This document shows, piece after piece, positions 1 to 10,087 of a DNA stretch of 25,632 nucleotides. Source of the stretch: Phaeoceros laevis (lineage: Eukaryota > Anthocerotophyta > Anthocerotopsida > Notothyladales); the NCBI GenBank assembly GCA_049999765.1, contig JBNGIQ010009385.1, forward strand, positions 71,457-97,088, in the 5' to 3' direction. The notes under the pieces were generated by a model. The model saw only the letters and a program-made list of their open reading frames with translations, was not told the DNA's origin and did no database searches. Positions within the stretch are counted from its first letter, which is position 1, and each line of letters starts with the position of its first letter. Position numbers and translations under genes: made by a program.

Positions 1-65
1 CCCCCCCCCCCCCACCCCGGTATCCTACTACCCTGCGTAACTGTTACCTTAGTACCTTACCCCTA

Positions 66-232
66 CACGCTTTCACTGTTCTCTGCAGGGTCCTCTTTGG
101 AGTGTAAGCAACTTGGTAGTCCGAAATGCTGCTTGTCCTGTAACCTAAAAGCACATGCTCTCACTGTCTCTGCAGGGCCCTCTTAGGAAGTGTAAGCAAC
201 TTCATAGTCAACAATGCTCCCTGTCCTGTGAC
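66..232. repeat. Two-copy tandem repeat, unit about 86 bp
   Basis: Copy 1 (66-144) and copy 2 (152-232) share the order ctctgcaggg, then cctctt, then agtgtaagcaactt, then tgtcctgt, with scattered substitutions and small indels. I see no coding continuity. It looks like an old local duplication. Confidence 0.7.
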
Positions 233-866
233 TGTGGTGAAAATGCCTGAACACGTTGTGTAAGCATGAAAATCCACTCCTACCACTTTCAGCAACTGTT
301 TATGATCGCGCCCTTCACATGGACAGTTACTCACCTTGCCCATGATTTTTTTTCATGACCAGAGACCATAAGGCGGAAGCATCAGCCAAAGGCAAAAATC
401 ACCATATTGTTCATAACCCTAAGGGTCGTGATGAGCTCAAGTAAGGACTGAATGACCAAGAGGACAAGCCAGTGAGACCTTGCTTTGTCTTTGTCACCTC
501 CGACACGCCTAGAACATGGGGGCCAATCCCAGAATAGTGTGCTTGGGGCTGCCATTCGTTGGGAGTGCTGCCAAAAGAGCCAATCCCACCCACTGTACAT
601 CCAGCAGGTGCCGATGGTGTGCAGACACCTTTTGCCCTGCCAAGCAGATTTTCCCAAGGGGCTGGCATGCTGTTGCCTTGTTAGACGTTTCAACTTTTCA
701 CTCTCGGATTTTCATATGTATCATGTATATTTGCATGTGGAAAACGAGGTCCAGAGGTTTGTTTTCTGGTGGTGCACAGCCTTTCCTTTTGAGTTGGACA
801 AGCGCTTTGTCAGGGTCGGCATATTACTACGTAAGCTTCTTGACTGTCCTCTATGCTTTCTCATTG

Positions 867-916
867 TTTATTGAGATCCAGGGGGCTTTCTCATTGTTTA
901 CTCATGCCCCCTGGAT
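867..916 (-). promoter_or_regulatory. Hairpin beside a possible poly(A) signal
   Basis: An 11-bp perfect inverted repeat (876-886 and 906-916, atccagggggc and its complement) encloses a 19-nt loop. Read on the minus strand it lies just before AATAAA (872-867), about 380 nt downstream of the cytidine deaminase stop codon. A role in 3' end formation is inferred from position only. The loop also carries a copy of gctttctcattgttta that is repeated directly at 855-870. Confidence 0.35.
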
Positions 917-1254
917 TTCCCACGTCACCAATCTCAATCATAAACTGAGCGCAGACAAAGACTTTAAAAAACAGGTCCTCCTTGCAGGAACTGTTTAAGC
1001 TTTACAGTCTTTACAATCTTTACAAAAGATTGTGTCTCCAACCAGAGACAGCCCTGGGCAGCAGCAGTTCCTGCCTTTCTTTCAACTGCACACCTGCTGC
1101 TACATCGTAGTACTTACACTTTGTACAGGTTCCCACACTGGTGTGCCCAATTGAGCAGCACTTTGAATGTCTGCACATCTGCGATCCTACCTTGCGACTA
1201 GTCACAACGACATTAGTACACTTTGTACACTTCTCTCCTCCTTGTGCTCTGCAG

Positions 1255-2445
1255 TCAGAGGGGGCTGGGCACAGCTGCACCTCCGCATTGAGCATGGCAA
1301 ACGTTAAAAGAGCATTTGGGGGCAATTTTTTCCAAAACAAGCTGAACGGTGGCTGCATGCTGCACATTGGCCCCCACGGTCTCCACCAGCACCGCCTGAA
1401 CGATGTCCTCGTAGCTCCCACCCCCTTGCGTCACAAAAGCAATCAGAGCAGCCTGTAAGGGAGACAAACTGGGATTGTAAGCCGCAGATTCCATGTAAGA
1501 GCCGTTGTAGAGCCTCCCCTTGCTGGTGGCCAGAGATAACCCCGAGGGGCAGCCGCTGTAGGGAGCGTAGGCGGAGTTGGCAGCCTCCAGCGCTGCTACC
1601 TTGAGCTCTGACAGAGCCACACCTGCTGCTGCTGATGCTGCTGCCTTCAGGGCCGCCTTGCTGCTCCCATTCGAATTGGCGCTCCTGTACCGCTCTCGGG
1701 GCCGCAGAACCAATCCGTTCGGAACAGATTTGTAACCATTCCGAAGCCCATGCGAGGCCCCCGCCAAAGAAATGGAAGGAGCCTTGGTGGAGGAAGGGAC
1801 ACCCAACGCGAACCTCCTGGCAGACAAGGGCAGCCTGTCCTCTGCCAGAAATAGATGGTTCACATGCGGCTCCATCAGAAGAGGGAACCCTTCCGCCAGC
1901 AGGTCGTCAGGGCCGAATCTGCGAGGCAGCAGGTGCGGCAGCGAGTACACCTCCACCTCCGGATCTACGATCACCAACTGCATTTCCGCGGCTCCACGCA
2001 ATTCTTGCAGAAACTGGCGGCAGTGGCCGCATGGCGCCGCCGACACGGCGATGAAGCGCAGCCGCTCCTCACCGTGTTGCGCAGCATTCGCCACCAGGCA
2101 TTGCTCCGCGTGCACGGAATGCTGCAGCGGGAGGCCTGGGAATTCCAAATTCACGCCCCGGAACACGCGGCCGCTCAGCCCCAGCCCCACGGCCCCGACA
2201 TGGAAGCCCGAGATGGGAGGCCTGGCCATAGCCAGCGTCGGCTTCACCAGGCTGGCCAGGAAGAGCTCCAACGGCAGCCCGGACGCCTCCTGAAGCCGCG
2301 CCACCTCCTCCGCCTCCAACACGAACGGCACTGCTGATTCCTGCTGCGCCATCGCCGCGGGCACAGGGGCAGCACCAGCGGCAGGGCAGGGATCCGAGGG
2401 CAGTAGCAGCGGAGGCAGCAGCAGCAGCGAAGCAGCCAGCATCAT
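1255..2445 (-). CDS. CDA: Cytidine deaminase (plant dimeric type)
   Basis: Hydrolytic deamination of cytidine and deoxycytidine to uridine and deoxyuridine in pyrimidine salvage. A single open exon of 396 codons covers both halves of the plant enzyme. The catalytic half has the proton-shuttle glutamate in QHSVHAEQ and the zinc cysteines in APCGHCRQF. The non-catalytic C-terminal half carries YAPYSGCPSG and YMESAAYNPS, as in Arabidopsis CDA1. The frame then runs to SPKCSFNV and a short extra tail. Two starts are possible. The first ATG, at 2445, adds a Leu/Pro-rich hydrophobic leader of about 30 residues. The ATG at 2352 (MAQQESAVPF) begins where known plant CDAs begin. With the TATA box at 2691-2697, both ATGs should be in the mRNA. 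A run of ggct repeats sits in the 5' leader. The family is certain; the exact start is not. Confidence 0.93.
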   Translation of the reverse strand: MMLAASLLLLPPLLLPSDPCPAAGAAPVPAAMAQQESAVPFVLEAEEVARLQEASGLPLELFLASLVKPTLAMARPPISGFHVGAVGLGLSGRVFRGVNLEFPGLPLQHSVHAEQCLVANAAQHGEERLRFIAVSAAPCGHCRQFLQELRGAAEMQLVIVDPEVEVYSLPHLLPRRFGPDDLLAEGFPLLMEPHVNHLFLAEDRLPLSARRFALGVPSSTKAPSISLAGASHGLRNGYKSVPNGLVLRPRERYRSANSNGSSKAALKAAASAAAGVALSELKVAALEAANSAYAPYSGCPSGLSLATSKGRLYNGSYMESAAYNPSLSPLQAALIAFVTQGGGSYEDIVQAVLVETVGANVQHAATVQLVLEKIAPKCSFNVCHAQCGGAAVPSPL

Positions 2446-2690
2446 CAGATGAGCCCTTCCGCGAGCAAGGCAGGGCAATGCGGTGAGAGGAGAGGAGTGG
2501 AGGTCCTCAGGAGGAAGCAAGCTGGCTGGCTCAATTGGACCGCAAAGCAAGCAAGCCAGGCAGGCTGGCTGGCTGGCCGGCAGACAGGCAGCGAGCGTCA
2601 GGGCGAAGGACCCGGGTGGGGCGGGCGTGCACGCACTCCAGAGAAGCTCCCCCAGGGAAGTGCAATGGAACTCGTGGCTTTGCTGCCCTC

Positions 2691-2697
2691 TTTTATA
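2691..2697 (-). promoter_or_regulatory. TATA box of the cytidine deaminase gene
   Basis: On the minus strand the bases read TATAAAA, about 250 nt upstream of the first in-frame ATG (2445). This predicts transcription starting near 2660-2665 and a 5' leader of about 215 nt, part of it made of gctggctggc-type repeats. Confidence 0.6.
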
Positions 2698-3024
2698 CCT
2701 GATGGCACCTACCCCACCCGTGCCGCTCTTCTACCTTCCGTGTAGCCTCCCCCTCTCGCTGTGGATCCGATACCCACTACACAAGGACCTGACCTTTTCG
2801 GTCTACATATATAGTATAATAACCTCGGCCTTGCATGTACTAGTTTTTTTTCCTCCTCTGCCAAGAATCTTACAGTAGCCGCCGAGGTTACAATAGCAGC
2901 CAGAGCCTTACAGACTTCTCAATCTTTATACATCCTTCACCATGCGGACAAAGATATTGTCTTCAATGGTTTGCTTTTAAGAATCCCTACGAAGCAAATA
3001 GGTGGTGCACAGAGACGCTGCGTA
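2698..3024. other. Spacer upstream of CDA and downstream of PGLP
   Basis: This holds the distal promoter of the cytidine deaminase gene and the 3' flank of the phosphoglycolate phosphatase gene, both on the minus strand. An AT-rich stretch, tatatagtataataac, lies near 2808-2823. I see no coding signal. Confidence 0.5.
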
Positions 3025-5367
3025 CTAGACGCTGGCATGCTTTTTCGCTGATAACAAGTCTGAAATCTGGCTGGTGTAGAAATCCGGTTGAACCTCATTC
3101 TCTGGATTTTGCAGCGTGTCGAGGGAAGTGACTCCTGCATCATTTGCCATATGAGTTGTTTGATGAGTCCTTCAGACAAGCAACTTGTTAGGAAGTGAGA
3201 TTTGGCACTCGGAAGAACGTATAACTGGTACCTGACAAGACTAGAAGGGTCTTGCAACCGCCGTTCTGCCCAAACAAAATGTCCGTGTCCAATCTATCAC
3301 CAACCATGCATATTTGCGACTTGGATATCTGGAACCTGTCAAGCGAGGACAGCAAGCATGATTACGTCATGCCAACCATCTGCACTGCAGGTCAAAAACT
3401 CATGCGGATGCCATCGTAAAGAAGCCGTGTATATCGATGTGAGTGTACTTGTCAGCAAGGTAATCCATCATGAAGGTGGAAGGCTTCCCAACGACAATAG
3501 GTTCCTTCTTGGTAGAGCCTTTGATTGCCCCTACCATGGAACCACCACCTGCATTCATTCAGAACGATCCAGATTGTCAAGGATCGTTACAGCCTTCCAA
3601 ACCCACATATCAGTTGGCTGGGTTAGCGGAGAAGTGACATACCTGCCCACTCTTGAGCGTCTGTAAGATGTGTGACAGCATCACAGTTGGTGGCAACGAA
3701 CAAACAACCAGGATTTTCCCGGATGCATAATGTTGCATACCTACACAGTTTTGTCACTCGTCAGATTGGAAGGGGACAACCGCAGAATAGCTAATTGTTT
3801 AGTTCCTCGCTTTGCTAGCACTACTCACAGGTGTTCAGGCAAGACCACTTTGGAACAATCCCAGAGTACCTACTGGAGCTTGTAGTAGTTGACATATCTG
3901 TCGAACCCAACAACAACAGCACCCACCTGCCACGCTCGACAGAGGAAGAATGGATGAAGAGGTGATCTTTAATCAGCACATTGCACTTCTTGGAAGACTA
4001 TCAATGTCACAGGATCTACAGAACATTGAGCCTTACATCATGGTCATGCTCCATTAGCTGACCTGGTGCCAGATCTATTTTCTTCTCACCATCTTCCTGA
4101 CAGAACCAGAGGCTTTCTCAGAAAACAGTTCCAGCGGATCTTTGCAAGGTCCACGCAGATGAACATGGAATTCGGAAGTCTTACTGGGCCTCCTAGGAAG
4201 TTGATGCCTGCCTGCTCCAGCTCCTTTTGAATTCCTACTTCACCAATAATGTACACCTGCATACTTTTGCAAACTCAATGCTGAGCGAGGTTCCCGAAGG
4301 GAACTCAGGAGATGATGAAGATACTGAACGGGTGCGTTGAATTGAACTCATGGGGGCACAACAAAGAAGAGAAGAAAAGAGTACTGCAAAAGGTTTAGGT
4401 ATGGCAAGGACCATTTGTCTCAAGAACTTTGTGATGATCTACCTTCTTGGAGAAGTTGATCGACTTCAAGTAGGCAGCTGCAGCAAACGAGGAAGCAAAT
4501 ATCTCCTCCTGGTGCCATCACATTGCGTAAGCGTCGGATAGTCCAATGCAGTGACTAGAAATCGTTCTTTACAAGAATCGACTGACACTCACCTCTGTCA
4601 CACTCAGTCCAAGAGTTTCAAACTTCTTTCCATATTGCTTCCGTGACTTTGTGGAGTTGTTGGTTACAAAAACAAGGCGCTTCCCCTGAAACCAAGCCAT
4701 GCAATGCATTTAGGTGATCAGCTTTGTAGAGGTTGATGCTCGTGGTCAGCTGCACGGGATCACAGACGAGCTACTTGCCCACTATTACTTACCAGGGAGC
4801 GCAGCAGATCAAGTGTCTCAGGAACACCTTCAATGAGGGTGTCGCCCTTCCAGATTACTCCTGGCACCACGAAATGTGAAGGCCATCAGACAAACAAACC
4901 CTGACCAAAAAGAGCATAAACCATCCAAAGTCCTTGAACAACACTGACCATCGCAGTCGAAGATGAATGTCTCAACGCTATCAATGAGGGCAGCGGCATC
5001 CGTTAAAAGCGGTGCTGTCTTCCCTGCGCTCAGACATACACTAATTATTCCTCGAGCTGCTTGCTTCAAAAACTGACATTGCGTGTTCCTGTATGCGCTT
5101 TTAACTCTTCGCAATTGTTCCGTCTCGCATACCTGTACTGCTCCCGTTTGATTCTGAAGCCATAGCGCGCACGGGACCCGACGACACAGCCCTCACCCTC
5201 CTTTCACTCACTACCGCATGTCTGCGAAGCTGCTGGTGCAGAAAAAAAGCAGCTCTGGGAGTTCCACGAACCCCCGCAGATGCCACTGCATACAAATTTG
5301 TAATCGCAGGCCCTGCGAGCCCGGTCCTCAACCTACTACCGGCATTCAAAAGTGCTCCTGTCTGCAT
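3025..5367 (-). CDS. PGLP1: Phosphoglycolate phosphatase, plastid (12 exons)
   Basis: Removes phosphate from 2-phosphoglycolate, the first step of photorespiration, in the plastid stroma. Exons on the minus strand: 5367-5133, 5023-4949, 4860-4793, 4685-4593, 4508-4443, 4256-4185, 4096-4037, 3926-3874, 3740-3643, 3548-3449, 3335-3232, 3134-3025. All introns are GT-AG, every junction keeps frame, and the product is 377 residues. The first ~80 residues form a Ser/Arg/Ala-rich transit peptide. All HAD-family motifs are visible: nucleophile motif IFDCDG followed by VIWKGD, motif II VTNNSTKSR, the lysine of VVGKPSTFMMDYL, and the acidic motif GDRLDTDI. The C2 cap region includes LMEHDHD, VGAVVVGFDRY and DAVTHLTDAQEWAG. 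The product ends ISDLLSAKKHASV. Similarity to Arabidopsis PGLP1 runs the full length. No defect is seen, so it should be functional. Confidence 0.96.
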
Positions 5368-6071
5368 TTCTCTTCTTCTGTTCCCACGAGATCAGCTCTC
5401 AGTCCAACGAAGTTTCACGAAATGCACACAAAATTCGAGTCCTCGCAGCTTGACTCTCCTTGCTAGCTCTCCTCTCGATTATCACCGCAGATTCTAGGCC
5501 TCGTCCTGCCTGACCATCCTGTTCAGCGAATGGTTGCAGCAATTCAGTCTGTCTTGAGGCTCTCAAGGGAAGAGGAACAGAAATGTGAGCCACGGCGTCT
5601 AAAGTGTGAGACGGATAAAGCTAGAAAAACGAATCTATTACCAATCACCATTTCACATCGTTTTCAAAAGAACTGTAACTTCCGCGGAAGAAGTTCACAT
5701 GAGAAAAGTCCCCTTTCAGACAGCCCTCGGCTAGCTCGATTCCGGGATTCGGGTTCCCTCTCGGAGATCCGGCCGAAGCTTCAGTGCGCTGCTAACCAGC
5801 CACAATTGCTGCGCAGGCACAAGTTGCCGCACAACTGTAGTGCCACATGGGCGTCTTGCAGCCGTCAATGTCCTGACTGCTTCTGGTAGGTTTCTCGAAC
5901 GGCTCAATAATGACTGGTTTGTCCAGGCCGCCGTTGCCGACCGATTCCCGCCCCTCTGCCATGCTAGGAAGTAGGTGAAATTCATGGCCAAGAGCTCCAC
6001 GATTCCTAGGCAGCACTTGAGTCGAATCCATGGGAGGTCCGCCCGGGGGCACCGCAATTGACTGAGCTGTC
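5368..6071. other. Divergent promoter region, PGLP and UPF0114 genes
   Basis: This separates the minus-strand phosphatase gene from the plus-strand UPF0114 gene and must hold both promoters and leaders. I found no clear TATA box for either. Open frames on both strands (for example minus 5792-6262) run into the confirmed UPF0114 first exon or lack any recognisable similarity. Confidence 0.5.
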
Positions 6072-7416
6072 ATGGCAAGCGTGTGGACGAGGGGGCTCTC
6101 TCCGTGCCTGAAATGTGACTCGAACCTAATCTGCGGACCGCAGGATGTGGCGAGACTGGTGTCATCAGGCTTGGGCTCAAGCTGGAGTTTGTGTGGTCGT
6201 GGGAGGAGAGTGCCATCGTCTCTGAGCAGGGGCATCACTCCAAGGACTCTGCGAAGGCTCAAAGCAACCAGGGCATCGCAGCAGGAGAATGTGCTTTCTT
6301 TTCAGGAAGAGCGCAGGTGTGAGCATGGAGCGCTCTCCTTCGAGGCTGCTGCTGTGCTTCAAGCAAGCACGCTGGGCTATGTAGGCGAGGGCGTGCCATC
6401 TTCGAAGGACGAACGGAAGGAAGCCAGGAGGAGGAGGACACAACAACTGGAGGAGCTCATTGAGAGGGTTGGCTTCTGCTAGAACTCTGTGACACACAGT
6501 AGTAGTCTACTAAAAGAGAGTGTTGCCAAAATTCGCTTTTGTTCGTGCCATTCCCCTCAACATTCATTGGATGATGCAGGCGATATTCAACTGCCGTTTC
6601 TTCACCATCATGGCTGTGGTTGGATCACTGGCAGGCTCGTTGTTGTGCTTCTTCAAGGTTATCCGTCATTTTATAGGGTGCTTTTCAGTTCCAACTGCCT
6701 GCTGTGGCGTAAGATGGTGACTAGTCTCTAACATGCATCACGTTGTTGTACAAGTCAGGGTTCGTTATATATAGTGGATTCCTTTCGGGAGTACTTCATT
6801 TGCCAATTTACGGGCATCCACACGGGAAAAGTCATTCTACTGCTTGTGGAAGCTGTTGGTAAATCCTCGTTCCCAGCTTCTGGAAGCGGGCTGTTGGTCA
6901 ATCCATGTTTGTTTAGGGTGTAGCTAATCCAGCTGTGGCGTTTTCCGCAGATGTCTATCTTATCGGGACAGTCATGCTCATTTTTGGCATGGGCGTGTAC
7001 GAACTTTTCATCAGTAGTCTCGAAATCGCAGGGCAGAGCTGCGAAGGGAAGCCGGCTGTCTGTGGCTCCAATCTGTTTGGCCTATTCCGTCTGAGGGTAG
7101 GTTTGCAAGCACCTTTTTGTTTTTATTTAACGACCTGTGTTGTAGGATGAAGGCTAGGGGTGTGTCTTGCATTGACCAACGTGCCTGTCTATGGCTGCAG
7201 GCGCGACCAAAATGGCTCGAAATACGATCTCTTGAGGAACTGAAAACGAAGCTGGGCCATGTTATTGTAATGATACTCCTGGTCGGCATGTTTGAAAAGA
7301 GTAAGAAGGTTCCTGTGAATTCGGGACTCGACCTCCTCTGCTTTGCAGCTTCCATACTCATGGCTTCCGGGTGCCTATTCCTCCTCAATAAACTACACCA
7401 AGATGGAGCAGATTAG
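6072..7416 (+). CDS. UPF0114 (YqhA) family membrane protein, plastid
   Basis: Function unknown. The family is bacterial YqhA and its plant plastid homologues (for example Arabidopsis At4g19390). Exons 6072-6467, 6580-6657, 6759-6858, 6951-7096 and 7201-7416 join in frame to 311 residues. The start is fixed by an in-frame TGA three codons upstream. Residues 1 to ~125 are a basic, Ser-rich transit peptide. The conserved core follows: NCRFFTIMAVVGSLAGSLLC (first membrane segment), HTGKVILLLVEAVDVYLIGT and VMLIFGMGVYELFISSLE (second), then RPKWLEIRSLEELKTKLGHV, VIVMILLVGMFEKSKKV and LDLLCFAASILMASGCLFLL. Two donors (gttggc after exon 1, gttatc after exon 2) are weak but give the exact family sequence across the junction. 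It probably sits in an inner plastid membrane. Confidence 0.92.
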
Positions 7417-8171
7417 TGGCAGTGTAACTTCCAACCGAGGGGCTCCAGCGCGCGGAGCTTCCTGGCAACTGTATACTGTATATCAAATATTAGTTGATAA
7501 GTCTAACACCTTTGAACAACCCAGCTTCGGAGTTGAAAGTGAGGTCATCTGTCAGCAAGCATGAGCCTTGATCTGTCTTGTATTTGTGCCTCAATTAAGG
7601 AGGAGGCAGGTGACATTGTGAAGCACGATTGGGGGCTGGAGGTGCGTGGCTTTACGCCTTCAGCGCGTGGCGACAGTAGCGCTCCACACCCCCGAAGTTT
7701 TGCCAGCTTCGTCACGGGCGGAACCTGGTCTTTTTTTAGCTGGGCCCAGCTTCGGCTTTTGGCGAAATCTTTTTGTGGCTCGCTTCCGATAGCATCGCAA
7801 GTTGCCCGCAAGTTGAGGCCTGGGAGGATGCCACGTTGGGTTCCAACGGAGGCGTCGCCCATTGGACACTCGATGAGCCGCACCCAAGCTCCGAAAAATG
7901 TCACACGCGGAGAAATTCAGATTACCCTGTGTGTTGCAGTCTGTAGCTAGCAACACGGCCAGGGTTCAAAATTGGCTGTCCGCCCAGCGGATTGTGAACT
8001 GGACAAGGCTGCCTGGATTGCAGGAGCAGAAGCTGCAAGGTCGTAGGCAACTACTGTAGTTGTTACCTATGCTGCGTCTTCCCAGCCTTGTGCGGGGCAA
8101 GCAACTGTGCAGTACATGAGGATCTTAGGAGGAAAGCAGGCTTTCCTGGCATAGGAGGCCTTCAGAACAAG
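7417..8171. other. Spacer between UPF0114 and CGLD27 genes
   Basis: Both neighbours are on the plus strand, so this holds the 3' end of one and the promoter of the other. Overlapping open frames of ~120-130 codons exist on both strands at 7545-7950, but I recognise neither and see no splice partners. No clear TATA box was found. Confidence 0.45.
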
Positions 8172-9684
8172 ATGTTGAAGTGCAGATCGATGGGAGCAAG
8201 TGTGCATACCGGGTCGGTCGCGCAGCTGTGTGGACACAGGTTGGGGAGGGAGAAGGTTTCGGATTGTGGGAGGGGCTTTTGCGCAGTACGGTCATGTTTC
8301 TGGAGAGGATCGTCTCAGCCTTGGCTATGTCAGGCGGAGCTGAGGTGCTGGCAAAGTTGGCGCCGGCCGCAGCTTTCTTTAGTGCGGGCTGTGGATAGGG
8401 ACACGGATGGCAGGAAAGGGGAAAGTGTGGATGGCTGGGACCCTGCCTTCGAGATCGAAGTCCCCTCCGATCAGCGGCCGGTAGGAAGCACTTGCTTCTT
8501 CCCACCAAGTGGAGAGGGATTAGACGATTCCCTTCTGGTGAGGTGAGAGCTAATAAGTTGTGTTTGATGATGCCTGTTCAGGCCAACGAGCTTGCTGCTC
8601 TGAAGGAATCCACGCTCTACTCTTGGGCCCAGTTGAGTCCCTTGGACTTTGCTGTTCGCTTGGGAGGCCTGTGGGTGCTCTTCTTCTTGTTCCTAGGGGG
8701 TCCCATCTCGGCTGCCAGTTTCGAACCTACTCGAGTAGGTTGCCCGGACTTTAGCATTGGCAACATTCATTGATGCCCTTCATCTCCATTTTGTTAAACA
8801 GATGTCCGGTTGGTGTCTTGGTCTTGCAGGAGCCTTTGAAATTCTTCTTAGCTGCAGGAGCTGGAGCACTCTTCCCCGTCGCAGTGCTCGTTTTGCGCAT
8901 GTACTTGGTACCATCTTTGTCGCGAATGAGTTCCACCATGATTACAGAACAGCACAGGCAGTTGTACGAGTTCAGAAACAGTCTCAGAGATTGGGATTTC
9001 CTTGGGACTGATGTGCGCCTTTTCTCAGGGATGGAGCTATGTTGGCAATAGACTCCTATCTGCTGTAGTTCCGTATGAGGAGACGGGGTGGTATGATGGG
9101 CAGCTGTGGGTGAAGCCACCTGAGGTAGTTACTTTTGCAGGTCCATCCTGTTATTCCTAGATGTTGAATGCACTGCCCTGAGCTGACTTCTTGGACTTGG
9201 GCAGATTCTGGCGAGAGACAGGCTACTTGGGTCATATCAGGTGAAGCCGATTATGAACCGATTGAAGCAGACTCTGATAGGCGCCGCGGCTCTTCTTGCA
9301 ACAGCAACGGTGGCACTTATCACATTGCTTCCGGCCCAAGATGATGCAACTGGCTTTGCCCCGCCCCAGCGAGTCAAGTCCGAGGCCATTGCTGCAGAAG
9401 GAAAAGTGGGTTTCAGGTGTGCACAGCCTGTTTCTGTCTTTTTTCTCGTTACGGGGACGAAAGTGCATTGTTCTGGTAGCTCTCCACACGCTTGATGTTG
9501 TGGCTGCGCCTGATGGTACAGGCGGAAGGACCTGCTTAACCTCCCGGTAGAGGTGGCAGCTGATGACGAATTGGCAGCGGCAGCGGCAGCAGCTGCCAAA
9601 GGGAGACCAGTCTATTGTGCGGATCGTTACTATCGGGCCCTAGCTGGTGGTCAATATTGCAAGTGGGATGATTTGATGAAGTAG
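8172..9684 (+). CDS. CGLD27: CGLD27 / Ycf36 family plastid protein (6 exons)
   Basis: A protein conserved in the green lineage and diatoms, homologous to cyanobacterial and red-algal plastid Ycf36. Its biochemical role is not established; the Arabidopsis gene is reported to respond to iron supply (from memory). Exons 8172-8480, 8582-8734, 8830-8907, 9029-9124, 9205-9416 and 9522-9684 join in frame to 336 residues. The first ~80 residues form a Cys/Arg/Ser-rich transit peptide starting at the first in-frame ATG. Family blocks follow in order: PSDQRPANELAALKES, LYSWAQLSPLDFAVRLGGLW with a membrane segment, EPLKFFLAAGAGALFP, VLRMYLGWSYVGNRLLSA, PYEETGWYDGQLWVKPPE, ILARDRLLGSYQVKPIMNRL and a second membrane segment. 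The signature end DRYYRALAGGQYCKWDDLMK is intact. A run of alanines (DELAAAAAAAAKG) precedes it. Confidence 0.94.
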
Positions 9685-10087
9685 AGAGTGCATGTGTACA
9701 ATAGGGTTGCAAAGATTCAGGAAATTTGTTTTAGCGGCTCCAGCATCTCGCTATTTGGTGATTCCTACACTCTTGGCGAGGTCTGGCTACCACACTGTGT
9801 GCAAGAATTCCGCAGTTGAGCATGACCACAGGTCATTTCAGCAACCCGTCACATCTTCACCCAGGGAATCACCCTTTATACTCGTGTCGAAAGCCGTCTA
9901 ATAAGCACGGCCAGCCTACTTGGATCTTTTCAAGAGGCAAAGGAAGCACGGTCTTACGAGGCTTCTTGAAGTAGGCGATCAGCCAGCCTACAAACATGCA
10001 CAGGGATTGGCCCAGCTTGACAATAAGAAGAACAGTAGGACAAGGGCATTGATTGCCGTTATTCTACGAGCGACAGGAACAAAATTT
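9685..10087. other. Convergent 3' flanks of CGLD27 and CHLM
   Basis: The two flanking genes end towards each other here. No coding, RNA or repeat signal was seen beyond the expected 3' untranslated sequence. Confidence 0.5.

Larger units (their letters stand above)
1..1254. other. Unassigned left flank
   Basis: No gene could be supported here. The stretch starts with a run of C, then holds a two-copy tandem repeat (66-232), a hairpin next to a possible poly(A) signal (867-916), and the probable 3' untranslated region of the cytidine deaminase gene on the minus strand. Open frames of up to 160 codons exist on both strands between about 380 and 1000. None resembles a family I know, and none shows splice-site or start-site support. 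Confidence 0.5.

Noticed and set aside
516-998. 160-codon plus-strand open frame
   Set aside because: No recognisable motif or family, overlaps other open frames on both strands, and contains the 867-916 hairpin; no splice or start support.
1020-1421. Cysteine-rich minus-strand frame (CTKC, CRHSKCC)
   Set aside because: Overlaps the cytidine deaminase C-terminus in another frame and otherwise lies in its 3' untranslated region; the cysteines come from repeated tgtac-type sequence.
5792-6262. 156-codon minus-strand frame
   Set aside because: Runs antisense through the confirmed first exon of the UPF0114 gene and has no recognisable similarity.
7545-7950. Overlapping ~120-130-codon frames on both strands
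   Set aside because: Neither resembles a known protein and neither has plausible splice partners; treated as spacer.
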